Below are positions 1 to 11,105 of a DNA stretch of 64,000 nt, one piece after another; within the stretch, counting starts at the first letter, position 1, and each line of letters opens with the position of its first letter. Under the pieces are notes generated by a model. That model saw nothing but the letters and a program-made list of their open reading frames with translations, searched no databases and was not told where the DNA came from. The translations under genes were made by a program, and so were the position numbers. This DNA is from Haematobia irritans (Eukaryota > Arthropoda > Insecta > Diptera > Muscidae). The stretch spans positions 58,532,066-58,596,065 of the forward strand of contig NC_134400.1 of assembly GCF_050003625.1 (NCBI RefSeq). Reading direction: 5' to 3'.

Positions 1-249
1 CGTCAGATATCACTCCTGATATCTGCTATAACGGGTCGCTGCCTGATAGGCGATTTTGCAAAAACTATAGGCGCGAAGTATAATGACTCAATTAAACACC
101 TCTTGTGTGAGTGTCCTGCATTTTGTGTAAGGCGTAAGCAAATTTTAGAGGCATATAGCTCTAGATTACTGGCGGACCTGGAAAACGTTAACTTAAGCAG
201 TCTGCTAATGTTTTCGGAACAATCTGGTTGGTTTAACAGAAGAAAATAA
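1..249 (+). pseudogene. 3' end of LINE ORF2 (copy 1, C-terminus)
   Basis: The frame starting at base 1 encodes RQISLLISAITGRCLIGDF to a TAA at 247-249. It is near-identical to the 3' end of ORF2 of the LINE at 32480-38770. It keeps the SIKHLLCECPAF motif, part of the Cys/His motif after RNase H, but lacks the 12 codons (YCMSCHDAE and flanks) present in the other copy, an in-frame 36-nt deletion. The 5' part lies outside the window. Confidence 0.85.
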
Positions 250-287
250 TCGAGAAGGTTCAGCGGTTAAAACTAGAAGTGCCCATA

Positions 288-1586
288 AAGGGAGATACGG
301 TCAAAATTTGGTCAATATAAACTTGACGTATTTCTTTCAATTTTCCATTTAAAAAACCTGAACACCCCTCATTTTGAAGGTGTGTGTGTACAATGTTGCT
401 CCTATTTTGATTTTGGAATTCACTCTTCACTTGTCAAAATGCCGTCCAAGCAAGAAGAGCAGCGTATCAAAATTTTGCTCGCGCATCGCGAAAATCCGAG
501 CTACTCGCACGCAAAGCTGGCAAAATCGCTAAAAGTTGCCAAATCAACCGTTACAAATGTAATTAAAGTGTTTGGGGAACGTTTGTCGACAGCCAGGAAG
601 TCTGGATCGGGGGGGAAATCGAAAACCGGAAGCCGCTGAGACGACAAAGAGAGTTGCCGGTAGTTTCAAGCAAAACCCTAACCTCTCTCTCCGAGATGCC
701 GCAAATAAGCTGGGTGTATCGTCTACAACCGTGCATCGAGCCAAAAAACGAGCCGGACTATCGACTTACAAGAAGGTAGTGACTCCAAATCGCGTTGATA
801 AACAAAATACGACGGCCAAAGCGCGATCCCGAAGGCTGTACACGACGATGCTGACGAAGTTTGACTGCGTGGTAATGGACGACGAAACCTACGTCAAAGC
901 CGACTACAAGCAGCTTCCGGGACAGGAGTTTTATGCGGAAAAAGGAAGGGGAAAGGTAGCAGATATTTCCAAGCACATAAAACTGTCAAAGATCGCAAAG
1001 AAATATCTAGTTTGGCAAGCCATCTGTACCTGTGGCTTGAAAAGCAGCATTTTCATAGCTTCCGGGACTGTCAACCAAGAATTTTACGTGAAAGAATGTT
1101 TGAATAAACGTCTGCTGCCTTTCCTGAAGAAACACGGTTGTTCCGTACTGTTTTGGCCGGATTTGGCATCTTGCCATTACGGTAAAAATGCCATGGAGTG
1201 GTACGCCGCCAACAACGTGCAGGTGGTTCCCAAGGACAAGAACCCTCCCAACACGCCAGAACTCCGACCAATTGAGAAATACTGGGCTATTGTCAAGCGG
1301 AACCTAAAGAAGACCAAAAAAACTGCTAAGGACGAGCAGCAGTTCAAGGCAAACTGGCTTTCTGCGGCGAAGAAGGTGGACAAGGTGGCTGTACAAAATC
1401 TGATCGCAGGTGTCAAGCGTGAGGCCCGGCAATTCGGATTTGGAAAAGCGAAAGCCTAACTGAATATTTTTCCGGAATTTTATACTAATTGAACTTGAAA
1501 AAGAAATTTAATTTGATTTTTTAAATAAACGATTTCACCGATTTACACGCGTTTTCCCTTGACCAAATTTTGACCGTATCACCCTT
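288..1586 (+). mobile_element. Tc1/mariner transposon, DD37E type
   Basis: 1299 bp, bounded by TA duplications at 286-287 and 1587-1588. Terminal inverted repeats of 28 bp (288-315 and 1559-1586) begin AAGGG(A/T)GATACGG and end GGTCAA, with one mismatch. It inserted into the 3' UTR of the LINE copy, as the empty site in the other copy proves. It carries one broken transposase gene (439-1459). Confidence 0.93.
439..1459 (+). pseudogene. Transposase, IS630-Tc1-mariner, DD37E, one frameshift
   Basis: The protein starts at the ATG at 439 (MPSKQEEQRIKILLAH), with two N-terminal helix-turn-helix-like stretches (SKSTVTN-type and LGVSSTTVHRAKKRAG). The frame breaks by one base near the G-run at 609-615; it then continues open to the TAA at 1457-1459. 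Catalytic residues: Asp in VVMDDETYV (about 888-893), Asp in WPDLASCHYG (codon 1160) and Glu in ELRPIEKYW (codon 1274). I count 37 residues between the last two, the DD37E spacing described first from mosquitoes. About 340 residues is normal for the group. Only the frameshift prevents full translation. Confidence 0.88.
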
Positions 1587-1692
1587 TATGTAATAGGTAC
1601 TTTTAGTTAATGTGTTATCCCAATGGACTAAATAGTCTAAGTGAGCCTGAATCTTAATCGTGCCGCCACTTTAACCTAACCTAACCTACAGA

Positions 1693-2960
1693 CTACTGAT
1701 TTGTTGGAGGCGCATCTACAAATTATAAGGTACATGATGACATGGTTATTATGATAAGGAGGATAATGATTTATATAGTTTATTTTTTCTCCCTTTAGTT
1801 GTTATTGATCGTAATTGTATATCCAAGTTATGTTAGAACAAAATACATAACTAACAAGAACCAAATTCTTTTGTCGATAGCATAATTCACAAAAATAAAA
1901 TTTTGATTTTTTACAAGAAACGCATATTTTCTTTTATTTCAAATAAAACTAAATAAGATTTAGGGAGCGCAATATATAAATTTTTGATTGAAATTTATTG
2001 TCAATATCAATTAATTATTTAATTGAATCAATCAAATAGGTGATTGATTTTTGTCGCGAAATTAATTAAAATTTTTATTGGTTTTTAAGACATTTACACC
2101 CAATCTTAATTGCCTCAAAATTTGAAAATGGTACTCAAAAGTTTCGTCGCATTGTATTAAAACTAGTGAAATATTTTTCAAAACATATGGATGGTCCCCG
2201 ATGTCTGCCACAATATGCAAAATGTTATCTCAAATAAACGAGGTTTCTCAAATAAGCAAGGTTTAAGTAGTAACTGTAGATTTCCTTGCAGAAAATTAAT
2301 CTGAGGCCCGAAACAAGTGTTATAAAAAGATCGAGCAGATACCGCTCGTAAGGATTCAAGAACGCACAATATACTGAGTGTACTAAAAAGTAGTTCATAA
2401 TTATATAGACTACATTTCTTGCCTTGATTGTTTGGTAAAATTTTCAATAGTTCATGAGCTGTAACATAGTACGAAAACCGAAAAAATCGGTGAAAAAAAT
2501 TTAATTTTTTCGACATTTTTGGGGTTTTGAGCATGAATATGAAATTTTTCCGACTTAATATATTATATATTCATTTTTGTTTTCCTAGTCAAAAGCTACA
2601 ACTTTGATGAAGGATTCAAAAACAAAAAACACAATTTTTCGAGGTATTTATAGCCATTACTCTAAAAAGGGGGGTGAGAAGTATTTTTTGCCGCTAAAAT
2701 CACGATTTAGCATATATTGCAATGGACTCAGTAGTCTAAGTGAGGCATAAATATCGGGCTGCCACTAAACCTAACCTAACCTAAAGGTTGGGGCTACATA
2801 CCCATACCCCTTTCTGTTTATTGCCGTCGAGTATAAATAGTCGAAAATCCACTTTAAAATTCTAACAAAAAATACTTTGTCTCCATAGAGATTATAATAA
2901 GCTCCGGTTATGAAAATTGAGTTGGAGCTATTTTTGAATTTTGAAATTTCTAAAAATAAC
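1693..2960. other. AT-rich intronic stretch with repeat relics
   Basis: No gene seen. 1975-2110 holds a relic of the AATTAATT-rich MITE family (compare 13893-14460). 2718-2784 is a 5'-truncated piece of the LINE 3' UTR: caatggactcagtagtctaag to CCTAACCTAACCTAA, in plus orientation. Confidence 0.6.
2718..2784 (+). mobile_element. Very short 5'-truncated LINE 3' UTR
   Basis: About 67 bp match the last part of the LINE 3' UTR at 38690-38765 (caatggact, agtctaagtgag, gggctgccact) and end in the same CCTAA repeats. It is a typical product of abortive target-primed reverse transcription. Confidence 0.8.
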
Positions 2961-3181
2961 TCATTCACTCATTTTGGTAGTACTCCTTCGGTTTTGCCTC
3001 AAAATAGGCCTCAGTTTTTTCACTGCGAGCATCCTTTTGAGGTCTGAGAACAAGAAAAAGTCGCCGGGGGCCAGATCTGCTGAATACGGTGGGTGGGGAA
3101 GCAATTCCAAGCCCAATTCATGAATTTTTGCCATCGTTCTCAATGACTTGTGGCACGGTGCGTTGTCTTGGTGAACAACAC
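2961..3181 (-). pseudogene. Mariner transposase C-terminal fragment, DD34D
   Basis: The minus strand encodes VHQDNAPCHKSLRTMAKIHE, GLELLPHPPYSADLAPGDFF and FLFSDLKRML up to a TGA. The QDNAPCH Asp and the final Asp of APGDFF are 34 residues apart, the mariner DD34D signature. The upstream part of the gene is absent: the reading frame is cut at 3181 by the Helentron-like element that begins there. I found no continuation beyond 4924. Confidence 0.85.
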
Positions 3182-3489
3182 TTTTTTATACCCTCCATCA
3201 TAGGATGGGGGTATATTAACTTTGTCATTCAGTTTGTAACACATCGAAATATTGCTCTAAGACCCCATAAAGTATATATATTCTGGGTCGTGGTGAAATT
3301 CTGAGTCGATCTAAGCATGTCCGTCCGTCCGTCCGCCTGTTGAAATCACGCTAACTTCCGAACGACACAAGCTATCGACTTGAAACTTGGCACAAGTAGT
3401 TGTTATCGATGTAGGTCGGACGGTATTGAAAATGGGCCATATCGGTCCACTTTTACGTATAGCCCCCATATAAAGGGACCCTCAGATTT

Positions 3490-4370
3490 GGCTTGCGGAG
3501 CCTCAAAGAGAAGAAAATTTCATCCGATCCAGCTGAAATTTGGTACATGGTGTTGGTATATGGTCTCTAACAATCATGCAAAAATTGGTCCACATCGGTC
3601 CATAATTATATATAGCCCCCATATAAACCGATCCCCAGATTTGGCTTGCGGAGCCTCAAAGAGAAGAAAATTTCATCCGATCCGGCTGAAATTTGGTACA
3701 TGATGTTGGTATATGGTCTCTAACAACCGTGCAAAAATTGGTCCACATCGGTCCATAATTATATATAGACCCCATATAAACCGATCTCCAGATTTGGCTT
3801 GCGAAGCCTCAAAGAGGAGCAAATTGCATCCTATCCGGCTGAAATTTGGTACATGGTATTGGTATATGGTTTCTAACAACCGTGTAAAAATTGGTCCACA
3901 TCGGTCCATAATTATATATGGCGCCCATATAAACAGATCCCCAGATTTGGGTTGCGGAGCCTCAAAGAGAAGCAAATTTCATCCGATCCGCCTGAAATTT
4001 GGTACATGATATTGGTATATGGTCTCTAACAACCATGGTCTCTAACAAATTGGTCCACATCGGTTCATAATTATATATAGCCCCCATATAAACCGATCCC
4101 CAGATTTGGCTTGCGAAGTCTCCAAGAGAAGCAAATTTCATCCAATCCGGTTGTAATTTGGAACATGGTGTTAGTATATGATCTTTAACAACCGTGCCAG
4201 AATTGGTCCATATCGGTCCATAATTATATATAGCCCCCATATAAAACATTCTCCAGATTTGACCTCCGGAGCCTCTTGGAGAAGCAAAATTCATCCGATC
4301 CGGTTCAAATTAGGTACGTGGTGTTAGTATATGGTCGCTAACAACCATACCGAAATTGGTCCAATCACAC
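3490..4370 (+). repeat. 152-bp tandem repeat array
   Basis: The phrase gaaatttggtacatg recurs at 3536, 3688, 3841 and 3993, giving 152-153 bp. Each unit contains ATCGGTCCATAATTATATAT and AGCCCCCATATAAACCGATC. The open frames in both strands here are a by-product of a period divisible nearly by three. Confidence 0.9.
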
Positions 4371-4419
4371 AAAAATTGGTCCATATCGGTTCATAATCAT
4401 GGTTGCCACTAGAGCCAAA

Positions 4420-4800
4420 AATAATCTACCAAAATTTTATTTCTATAGAAAATTTTGTCAAAATTTTATTTCTAGAGAAAATTTTGTTAAAATTTTATTC
4501 GGTTCATAATAAAATTTCATCATTGTCAAAATTTTGTTTCTATAGAAAATTTTGTCAAAATTTTATTTCTATAGAAAATTTTGTTCAAATTTTATTCGGT
4601 TCATAATCATGGTTGCCACTCGAGCCAAAAATAATCTACCAAGATTTTATTTCTATAGAAAATTTTGTCAAAAGTTTATTTCTATAGAAAATTTTGTTAA
4701 AATTTTATTTCTGTAGAAATTTTTGTCAAAATTTTCTTTCTATAGAAAATTTTGTCAAAATTTTTATTTCTATAGAAAATTTTGTGAAAATTTTATTCGG
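4420..4800 (+). repeat. 29-bp minisatellite
   Basis: Repeats of aaattttatttctatagaa followed by aattttgtca, about 29 bp, contiguous with no spacers. Similar arrays lie in copies C, D, E and G of the same element family. Confidence 0.9.
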
Positions 4801-4975
4801 CAAGCGTTACCGCAACTTAAGTAATTCGAGTGTGGATGGCAGTGTTTAGATGAAGTTTCTACGCAATCCATGATGGAGGGTACATAAGCTTCGGCCTGGC
4901 CGAACTTACGGCCGTATAAACTTGTTGTATTTTTATATTGTTTTTGTTTCTTTTACATTGTTTCTGTTATTTCTA

Positions 4976-6108
4976 CACCCTCAAAAAAATCGCTTCTCTA
5001 ACATATGTTCCAAACATATTTTGCAGGAAGCACATATATTATTGGATATTGCCGAAACATTATTATACTTGTTTTATGTGAACATATTATATGTTTGGAA
5101 GCATTTTGAGCCCAAAAATATTATATGCTTGGAAGAATTTTCTCCCCAAGAAGATTGTGCTCATTCCCTCACATAATTTTCACTTCCACGAAATTTTTAG
5201 TTCTCGGCACCTTTTTCTGTAATACAAATAATGTTGGAGAAATTATTCAATTTTATAATTTTTTTAAATTTTACCTTTCGCCTGGACGGAGAATCGAACC
5301 ATGCAATTTGTAAGCCACCACACTACCACTGGGCTACGTAGCTGTTATAGTCACCAATAGACAATTATCGTTATAAGTTACATTTATATAGCATAGCTTG
5401 CAGCGCCCACTAGCCCATACAAATATAACATTATTTAACACAAACATACATTTGTTGGCCACGTGGAGCAGTGGTTAGCATACGTTCCGATTTCTTTTAA
5501 GGAACCAAGAAAAAAATTTTGACCACAATGCCAAAATGATAAACAAAACACATGTCCACACATAACATACATAAAATGCTGCTCTCAAGGCGAAAACACA
5601 TGCTGTTTTTTTTCAAATGTCTATTCTCTTGGTCCCGAATGTCTATTCTCTTTACTCCAAATACTCATTCTAATATTCAAATTAAATAATATTTAGACTT
5701 AAGCATATCAAATTTTTGGCCTTATCATAAAACAGTTTTCCGAAACAACATACAAGCGGTTTCACAGAAATTGCTCTCTTTTCGTTCTCTCGCTGTGTTA
5801 TGTTGATATCTTTCGTCAACCCTCCCGGTTTCCATCTATATTTCTTTCTCTATACTCTCACAACATATATATATGTTTACTCGAAATTTGTAAATTTATA
5901 TATATTTACATTCACACATGTTATTTTTATGAAACATTCATGCCCCAAACATAATAGATTCTAACATATTAACATATGTGTCCCAAACATTTAGTGTTAG
6001 TTCAGGAACATTACATGTTTGCACTTAAATATATTGTGTTTAAAAATTGTGCCCGAAACACATTTTGTTTATATCGGAACATATGAAAAACATATTTTTC
6101 TAATAGTG
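4976..6108 (+). mobile_element. TA-flanked AT-rich MITE (CATATGTTT family), full-length
   Basis: TA at 4974-4975 and 6109-6110. The ends are CACCCTCAAAAAAATCGC and, inverted, CACTATTAGAAAAATATG: a loose inverted repeat (CAC, T-A, AAAAAT) followed on both sides by ACATATGTTCC. The interior is full of short copies of AACATATTATATGTTTG in both orientations. It carries a tRNA-like module on the minus strand (5275-5345) and, at 5457-5490, part of a second one. The type (probably Tc1/mariner-mobilised) is inferred from the TA target. Confidence 0.65.
5275..5345 (-). repeat. tRNA-derived SINE-like module
   Basis: On the minus strand, TAGCCCAGTGG matches the pol III A box and GGTTCGATTCTCC matches the B box except for one extra base, followed by GTCCAGGCGAAAGG. 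The cloverleaf is degraded. Copies stand at 10788-10865 (+), 31742-31800 (+) and 40895-40950 (+, B box lost). It is a repeat component, not a working tRNA gene. Confidence 0.7.
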
Positions 6109-6110
6109 TA

Positions 6111-6650
6111 CTTTTTATAAATGTATCATATTATTCTAATAATTTTTATCAACAAAATAAAAAAAAAATAAACTAAACCTGATAATAAAAGTGTTTTTAT
6201 TTGTCAATTTTTTTGGTCAATGTTAACATTTTTGACAAGTTCGATCTGGCAAGCCTAAATATTGGGTACATCGTTTGTAAGAAAGGGAGAATCAAACATT
6301 TGCATCTCGCTCAGGCCAGAGATGGTAGGTATCAAACTTTTTATGGTTTGAGGCTGTCGCAAAGTTGTAAACGTCGTAAACGTAACATACGCGTCAAACT
6401 ACTACAGTTATTATTTTGAAATTAAAAATTATTTCTCGCAAGCTAAGTATAAACAGTAATATTTTTCCATCGAATCATATAGTTTTTTTACGATAACCAT
6501 TTTATAAAATCATTTTTTGGCTTATTGAAGCCAGTTTCCATACTAATTAAAAATTTTCGAAACTGTAGTTAGTCATTCGCTGATGCAAAAGCTTGGATGG
6601 ACATTATGGACCATGCAAATTTTTAAATTGCGAATGAGAGATGTAAACCT
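6111..6650. other. Intronic sequence, nothing recognised
   Basis: AT-rich, with no motif, exon or repeat I can name. Confidence 0.5.
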
Positions 6651-6651
6651 A

Positions 6652-7145
6652 CACCCTCAAAAAAAAAATCGCTTCTGTAACATATATCCCAAACACTTTT
6701 TGCTTCAAGCATATATATTTTTAGGATTGGTCCAAACAAAATATTGTTTGTATTGTTCAAACATATTATGTTTCACCTTAGAACATACACTGGTAGAAAA
6801 AAATTTTAATGAAATTTTCTTTGTGTGGATATATTTTTAATGCGCCAATTGGTTACTTCCATTATTTTACTTGCAGCATACTCTTTAGGTCTCTCTTTCT
6901 AAACACATATATGTTTATAGGCTATTTCTAAATTAATATATGTTTGCATCTAAGCATGTTATATTTACAAACATTTGATGTCCCAAACATAATATGTTCA
7001 AACATATTAACATATATGTCCCAAACATGTTATGCTAGTTTATGAACATTATATGCTTGCACTTAAAAATATTGTGTTTCAAACTTGAGTTCCAAACATA
7101 TAATGTTTACACCCAAACATATGAAAACAGTCTTTTTCGTCCGTG
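6652..7145 (+). mobile_element. CATATGTTT-family MITE, short subtype
   Basis: TA at 6650-6651 and 7146-7147. Left end CACCCTCAAAAAAAAAATCG; right end, inverted, CACGGACGAAAAAGACTG. Internal multiple ACATATGTT-like palindromes. This subtype lacks the tRNA-like module. Its right end recurs at 26440-26475 and 38953-38990. Confidence 0.65.
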
Positions 7146-7191
7146 TAGTAGAGATTCTCCTTTTATCGGGGAGCCAAACTAGATTAGATTA

Positions 7192-9172
7192 AAACAAGTA
7201 TAAACGGCCGTAAGTTCGGCCAGGCCGAATCTTATGTACCCTCCACCATGGATTGCGTAGAAACTTCTACGAAAGACTGTTATACACAATCGAATTACTC
7301 GGGTTGTGGTATCTTAAATCGTTTTCTAAATTGTGAGTTAGTCCACACGTGGTATATATTAGACACAAATGTATGTAAGTCTACACATAATTGCGAATCG
7401 ATATGGACTTTTGCACGGTATGTAGGGAGCCAGAATTGAAATATGTGTGACGCTTATATGGGGGCTATGTACAATTATGAACTTGATATGGACCAATTTT
7501 TGTGTGATTGGGGATCGATTTATCTGAGGGCTATATATAAATATAGACCGATATGGACCTAGTTACTCATGGTTGTTAACGGCCATATACTAGCACAATG
7601 TACCAAATTTCAACTGACTTGGATGAAATTTGCTCATCCAAGAGGTTCCAAAACCAAATCTCGGGATCGGTTTATATGGGGGCTATATATGATTATGGAC
7701 TGATATGGACCACTTTTGGCATGGTTGTTAAATATCATATAGTAAAACCGCGTACCAAATTTCAATCAGATCGGATGAATTTTGCTTCTCCAAAAGGCAC
7801 CGGAGGTCAAATCTGGGGATCGGTCTATATGGGGCTATATATAATAATGGACTGATATGAACCAATTCATGCATGGTTGTTGGATACCATATACTAATAT
7901 CACGTACCACATTTCAACCGAATCGGATGAATTTTGCTCTTCCAAGGGGCTCCGGAGGTCAAATCTGGGGATCGATTTATATGGGGCCTATATATAATTA
8001 TGGACCGATTTCGACCAATTTTTGCATAGGTATTTGAGGCCATATACTAACACCATGTACCAAATTTCAGCCGGATCGGATGAAATTTGCTTCTCTTAGA
8101 GGCTCCGCAAGCCAAATCTGGGGATCGGATTACATGGGGGCTATATATAATTATGGACCGATGTGTACCAATTTTTGCATGGTTGTTAGAGACAATATAC
8201 TAACATAATGTACCAAATTTCAGGCGGATCGGATGAAATTTGCTTCTCTTTGAGGCTCCGCTATCCAAATCTGGGGATTGGTTTATATGGGGGCTATATA
8301 TAATTATGGACCGATGTGGACCAATTGTTGCATGGTTGTTAGAGACCATATACTAACACCGTGTACCAAATTTCAGCCGGATCGGATGAAATTTGCTCCT
8401 CTTAGAGGCTCCGCAAGCCAAATCGGGGGATCGGTTTATATGGGGGCTATGTATAATTATGGACCGATGTGGACCAATTTTTGCATGGTTGTTAAAGACC
8501 ATATACTAACATTATATACCAAATTTCAGCCGGATCGGATGAAATTTTCTTCTCTTAGAGGCTCTGCAAGCCAAATCTGGGGATCGGTTTATATGGGGGC
8601 TATATATAATTATGGACCAATTTTTGCATGGTTGTTAAGGACCATATACTAACGTAATGTACCAAATTTTAGCCGGATCGGATGCAATTTGCTTCTCTTA
8701 GAGGCTCCGAAAGCCAAATCGGGGGATCGGTTTATATGGCGGCTATATATAATTATGGACCGATGTGAACCAATTTTTGCATGGTTGTTAGAGACCATAT
8801 ATCAACACCATGTACCAAATTTCAGCCGGATCGGATGAAATTTGCTTCTCTTAGAGGGTCTGCAAGCCAAATTTGGGGGTCCGTTTATATGGGGGCTATA
8901 CGTAAAAGTGGACCGATATGGCCCATTTGCAATACCATCCGACCTACATCACTAAAACTACTTGTGCCAGGTTTCAAGTCGATAGCTTGTTTCGTTCGGA
9001 AGTTAGCGTGATTTCAACATACGGACGGACAGACGGACACGCTCAGATCGACTCAGAATTTCACCACGACCCAGAATATATACTTTATGGGGTCTTAGAT
9101 CAATATTTCGATGTGTTACAAACGGAATGACAAAGTTAATATACCCCACATCCTATGGTGGAGGGTATAAAA
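7192..9172 (-). mobile_element. Helentron/DINE-1-like element, family 1, copy B
   Basis: Minus orientation: hairpin end (ttcggccaggccgaa) and tgtaccctccaccatgg at the left, and the palindromic 5' end (ccacatcctatggtggaggg) at the right. It holds about eight 152-bp units (about 7590-8900), but no 29-bp array. It lies in the last visible intron of the channel gene. Confidence 0.72.
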
Positions 9173-9222
9173 ATATTCACGATTTCTTTTATTCAAAATT
9201 AGGTTTTCTACATTAGGTTTAC

Positions 9223-9273
9223 GACTTTTGCGACATACGTATTATACCGTCGTAAAAGTATGTCGCAAAAGTC
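9223..9273. repeat. 16-bp perfect inverted repeat
   Basis: GACTTTTGCGACATAC at 9223-9238 and its exact complement at 9258-9273, separated by 19 bases. It lies in the intron, 282 bp downstream of the IIIS4 exon. No transposon ends or terminator signal accompany it. Confidence 0.85.
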
Positions 9274-9461
9274 ACAGTTTGCGACAGGCCAAGCATGGCT
9301 CAGGCACGCCAGATTTTCTTAAAGTTGCTTTGAATTTTGTACATAACTAAGTCATATACAACAGACCCTAATAATATTTAAATATTTGTTTATTGTGGCC
9401 ACTTCTCTGTCGCTCTCATAAAAGCCCAACCCTATGTAACCCAAATTTAAATATTTTCTTA

Positions 9462-9665
<204 letters not shown>

Positions 9666-9997
9666 TTATTCAAATGCTTTGTTTTAGTTTAGCATTGTAA
9701 TTAAGTTTTCTATCTTAGCACAAATAATAATTTTAGCTAACACATATTAAATAAACTTTAATTTTGACTATATACACCATGTTTATGATTTTACTTAATC
9801 GAAAAAAAAATTTAAATAATCATTGTCGAAAGAAGAAGAATAAAATATTGACAAACTGCTAAAGCATTGTCGTTTTATATGAAAATTTATGAATACAATC
9901 AGAATATGAATCAACTGACTGGTATGAATGAGTTCTGAAATCTGGGCTAGTAAAAACAATAGAAGATAAACTTGTAAATATGATAAACTAATTTGTA

Positions 9998-11105
9998 CAC
10001 TGTTAGCAAAATATGTTACCATATGTTCCGATATAAACAAAATGTATTTCGGGCATAATTTTTAAACACAATATATTTAAGTGCAAATATATAATGTTCC
10101 TAAACTAACACTAAATGTTTGGGACACATATGTTAATATATTATGTTTGGGGCATGAATGTTTCATAAAAATAATATGTGTGAATGTAAATATATATAAA
10201 TTTACAAATTTCGAGTAAATATATATATGTTTACAATTTCTGTGAAACGGTTGTATGTTGTTTCGGAAAAATGTTTCATGATAAGGCCAAAAATTTGATA
10301 TGCTTAAGTCTAAATATTATTTAATTTGAATATTACAATCCGAGTAAAGAGAATAGACATTCGGAACCAAGAGAATAGACATTGGAAAAGAACAGCATGA
10401 GTTTTCGCCTTGAGAGCAGAATTTTATGTGGGAACAAGTGTTTTGTTTATCATTTTGGCACTATGGGCACAATTTTTTTTACCGGCCTTATAGGTAAAAA
10501 TGAAATAAAGTACAAAATACGATAAGTTTTAAGGGCATTTAAAATGGTATTAAATGCTAGTAAAAAACGGTTCACGCCTAAATAAATTTTCTTCTTTTGT
10601 TAGAGTTTTTGAATTCCTTCCAAATTTTAAACTTTTTACCAAAAACTGCTCGGAGCAGGGATTGAACCCATGACCCTTTGCATGCACGGCCGACATGCCA
10701 ACCACTGCTCCACGTGGCCAACAAATGTATGTATGTATGCTATATAAATGTAACTTATAACCATAATTGTCTACTGGTGACTATAACAGCTACGTAGCCC
10801 AGGGGATAGTGTGTTGGCTTACAAACTGTATGGTCCTCGGTTCGATTCTCCGTCCAGGCGAAAGGTAAAAATTAAAAAATTTATAAAATTGAATAATTTC
10901 TTCAACATTATTTGTATTACAGGAAAAGGTGCCAAGAACTAAAAATTTCGTGGAAGTAAAAATTATGTTAGGGAATGAGCACAATCTTCTTTGGGGAAAA
11001 TTCTTCCAAGCATATGATATTTTTGGGCGCAAAATGCTTCCAAACATATAATAGGTTCACATAAAATATAAAAATATTAATGTTTCGGCAGTATCCAATA
11101 ATATA
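9998..11105 (-). mobile_element. CATATGTTT-family MITE, cut by LINE insertion
   Basis: It starts after a TA at 9996-9997 with CACTGTTAGCAAAATATG, the same end as 6108 but reversed. It runs through the tRNA-like module (10788-10865, plus) and breaks at about 11105, inside the segment that corresponds to 5045 in the full-length copy, where a LINE fragment is joined. A SINE (10480-10728) sits inside it. Confidence 0.65.
10480..10728 (-). mobile_element. tRNA-derived SINE
   Basis: On the minus strand the head reads TGGCCACGTGGAGCAGTGG with A-box TGGAGCAGTGG, then GGGTTCAATCCCT, a perfect B box, about 35 bases later. An AT-rich tail follows. Its head sequence is also present, truncated, at 5457-5490. 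The end positions are approximate. Confidence 0.6.

Larger units (their letters stand above)
1..1692 (+). mobile_element. LINE copy 1, 3' part, interrupted by a DD37E transposon
   Basis: Bases 1-287 and 1589-1692 together match 37029-37109 plus 38419-38770 of the second copy. The 3' UTR ends in repeats of CCTAA. A Tc1/mariner element occupies 288-1586, and the uninterrupted second copy (38659-38664) shows the empty site as cccatatgtaatag. The element family has an APE endonuclease, RT and RNase H; see copy 2. Confidence 0.85.
3182..4924 (+). mobile_element. Helentron/DINE-1-like element, family 1, copy A
   Basis: The 5' end is a palindrome around TATACCCTCCATCATAGG with GATGGGGGTATA. A 12-bp inverted subterminal pair ACCCTCCATCAT (3190-3201) / ATGATGGAGGGT (4870-4881) and a 3' palindrome TTCGGCCTGGCCGAA (4890-4904) precede the end ACTTGTT. 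It contains a GTCCGTCC tract, about six units of a 152-bp tandem repeat (3490-4370) and a 29-bp repeat array (4420-4800). No ORF of its own is credible. Subterminal inverted repeats, 3' hairpin and central minisatellite are known hallmarks of nonautonomous Helentrons; the family assignment is inference. Confidence 0.72.

Noticed and set aside
2178..2534. 118-codon minus frame
   Set aside because: AT-rich, no recognisable domain, no splice context.
3380..4294. Open frames of about 100 codons rich in SPDLACGASKRSKFHPIRL and MGAIYNYGPMWTN, here and in all family 1 copies
   Set aside because: The 152-bp tandem unit lacks stops in some frames; the peptides recur on both strands of the same DNA and match no protein family I know.
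4420..4800. 29-bp repeat array resembling CRISPR repeats
   Set aside because: Units are contiguous, without unique spacers, AT-rich, in a eukaryotic transposon; a minisatellite.
10788..10865. Possible functional tRNA gene
   Set aside because: The B box has an extra base, the acceptor stem does not pair, and several copies lie in a repeat; a SINE-like module.
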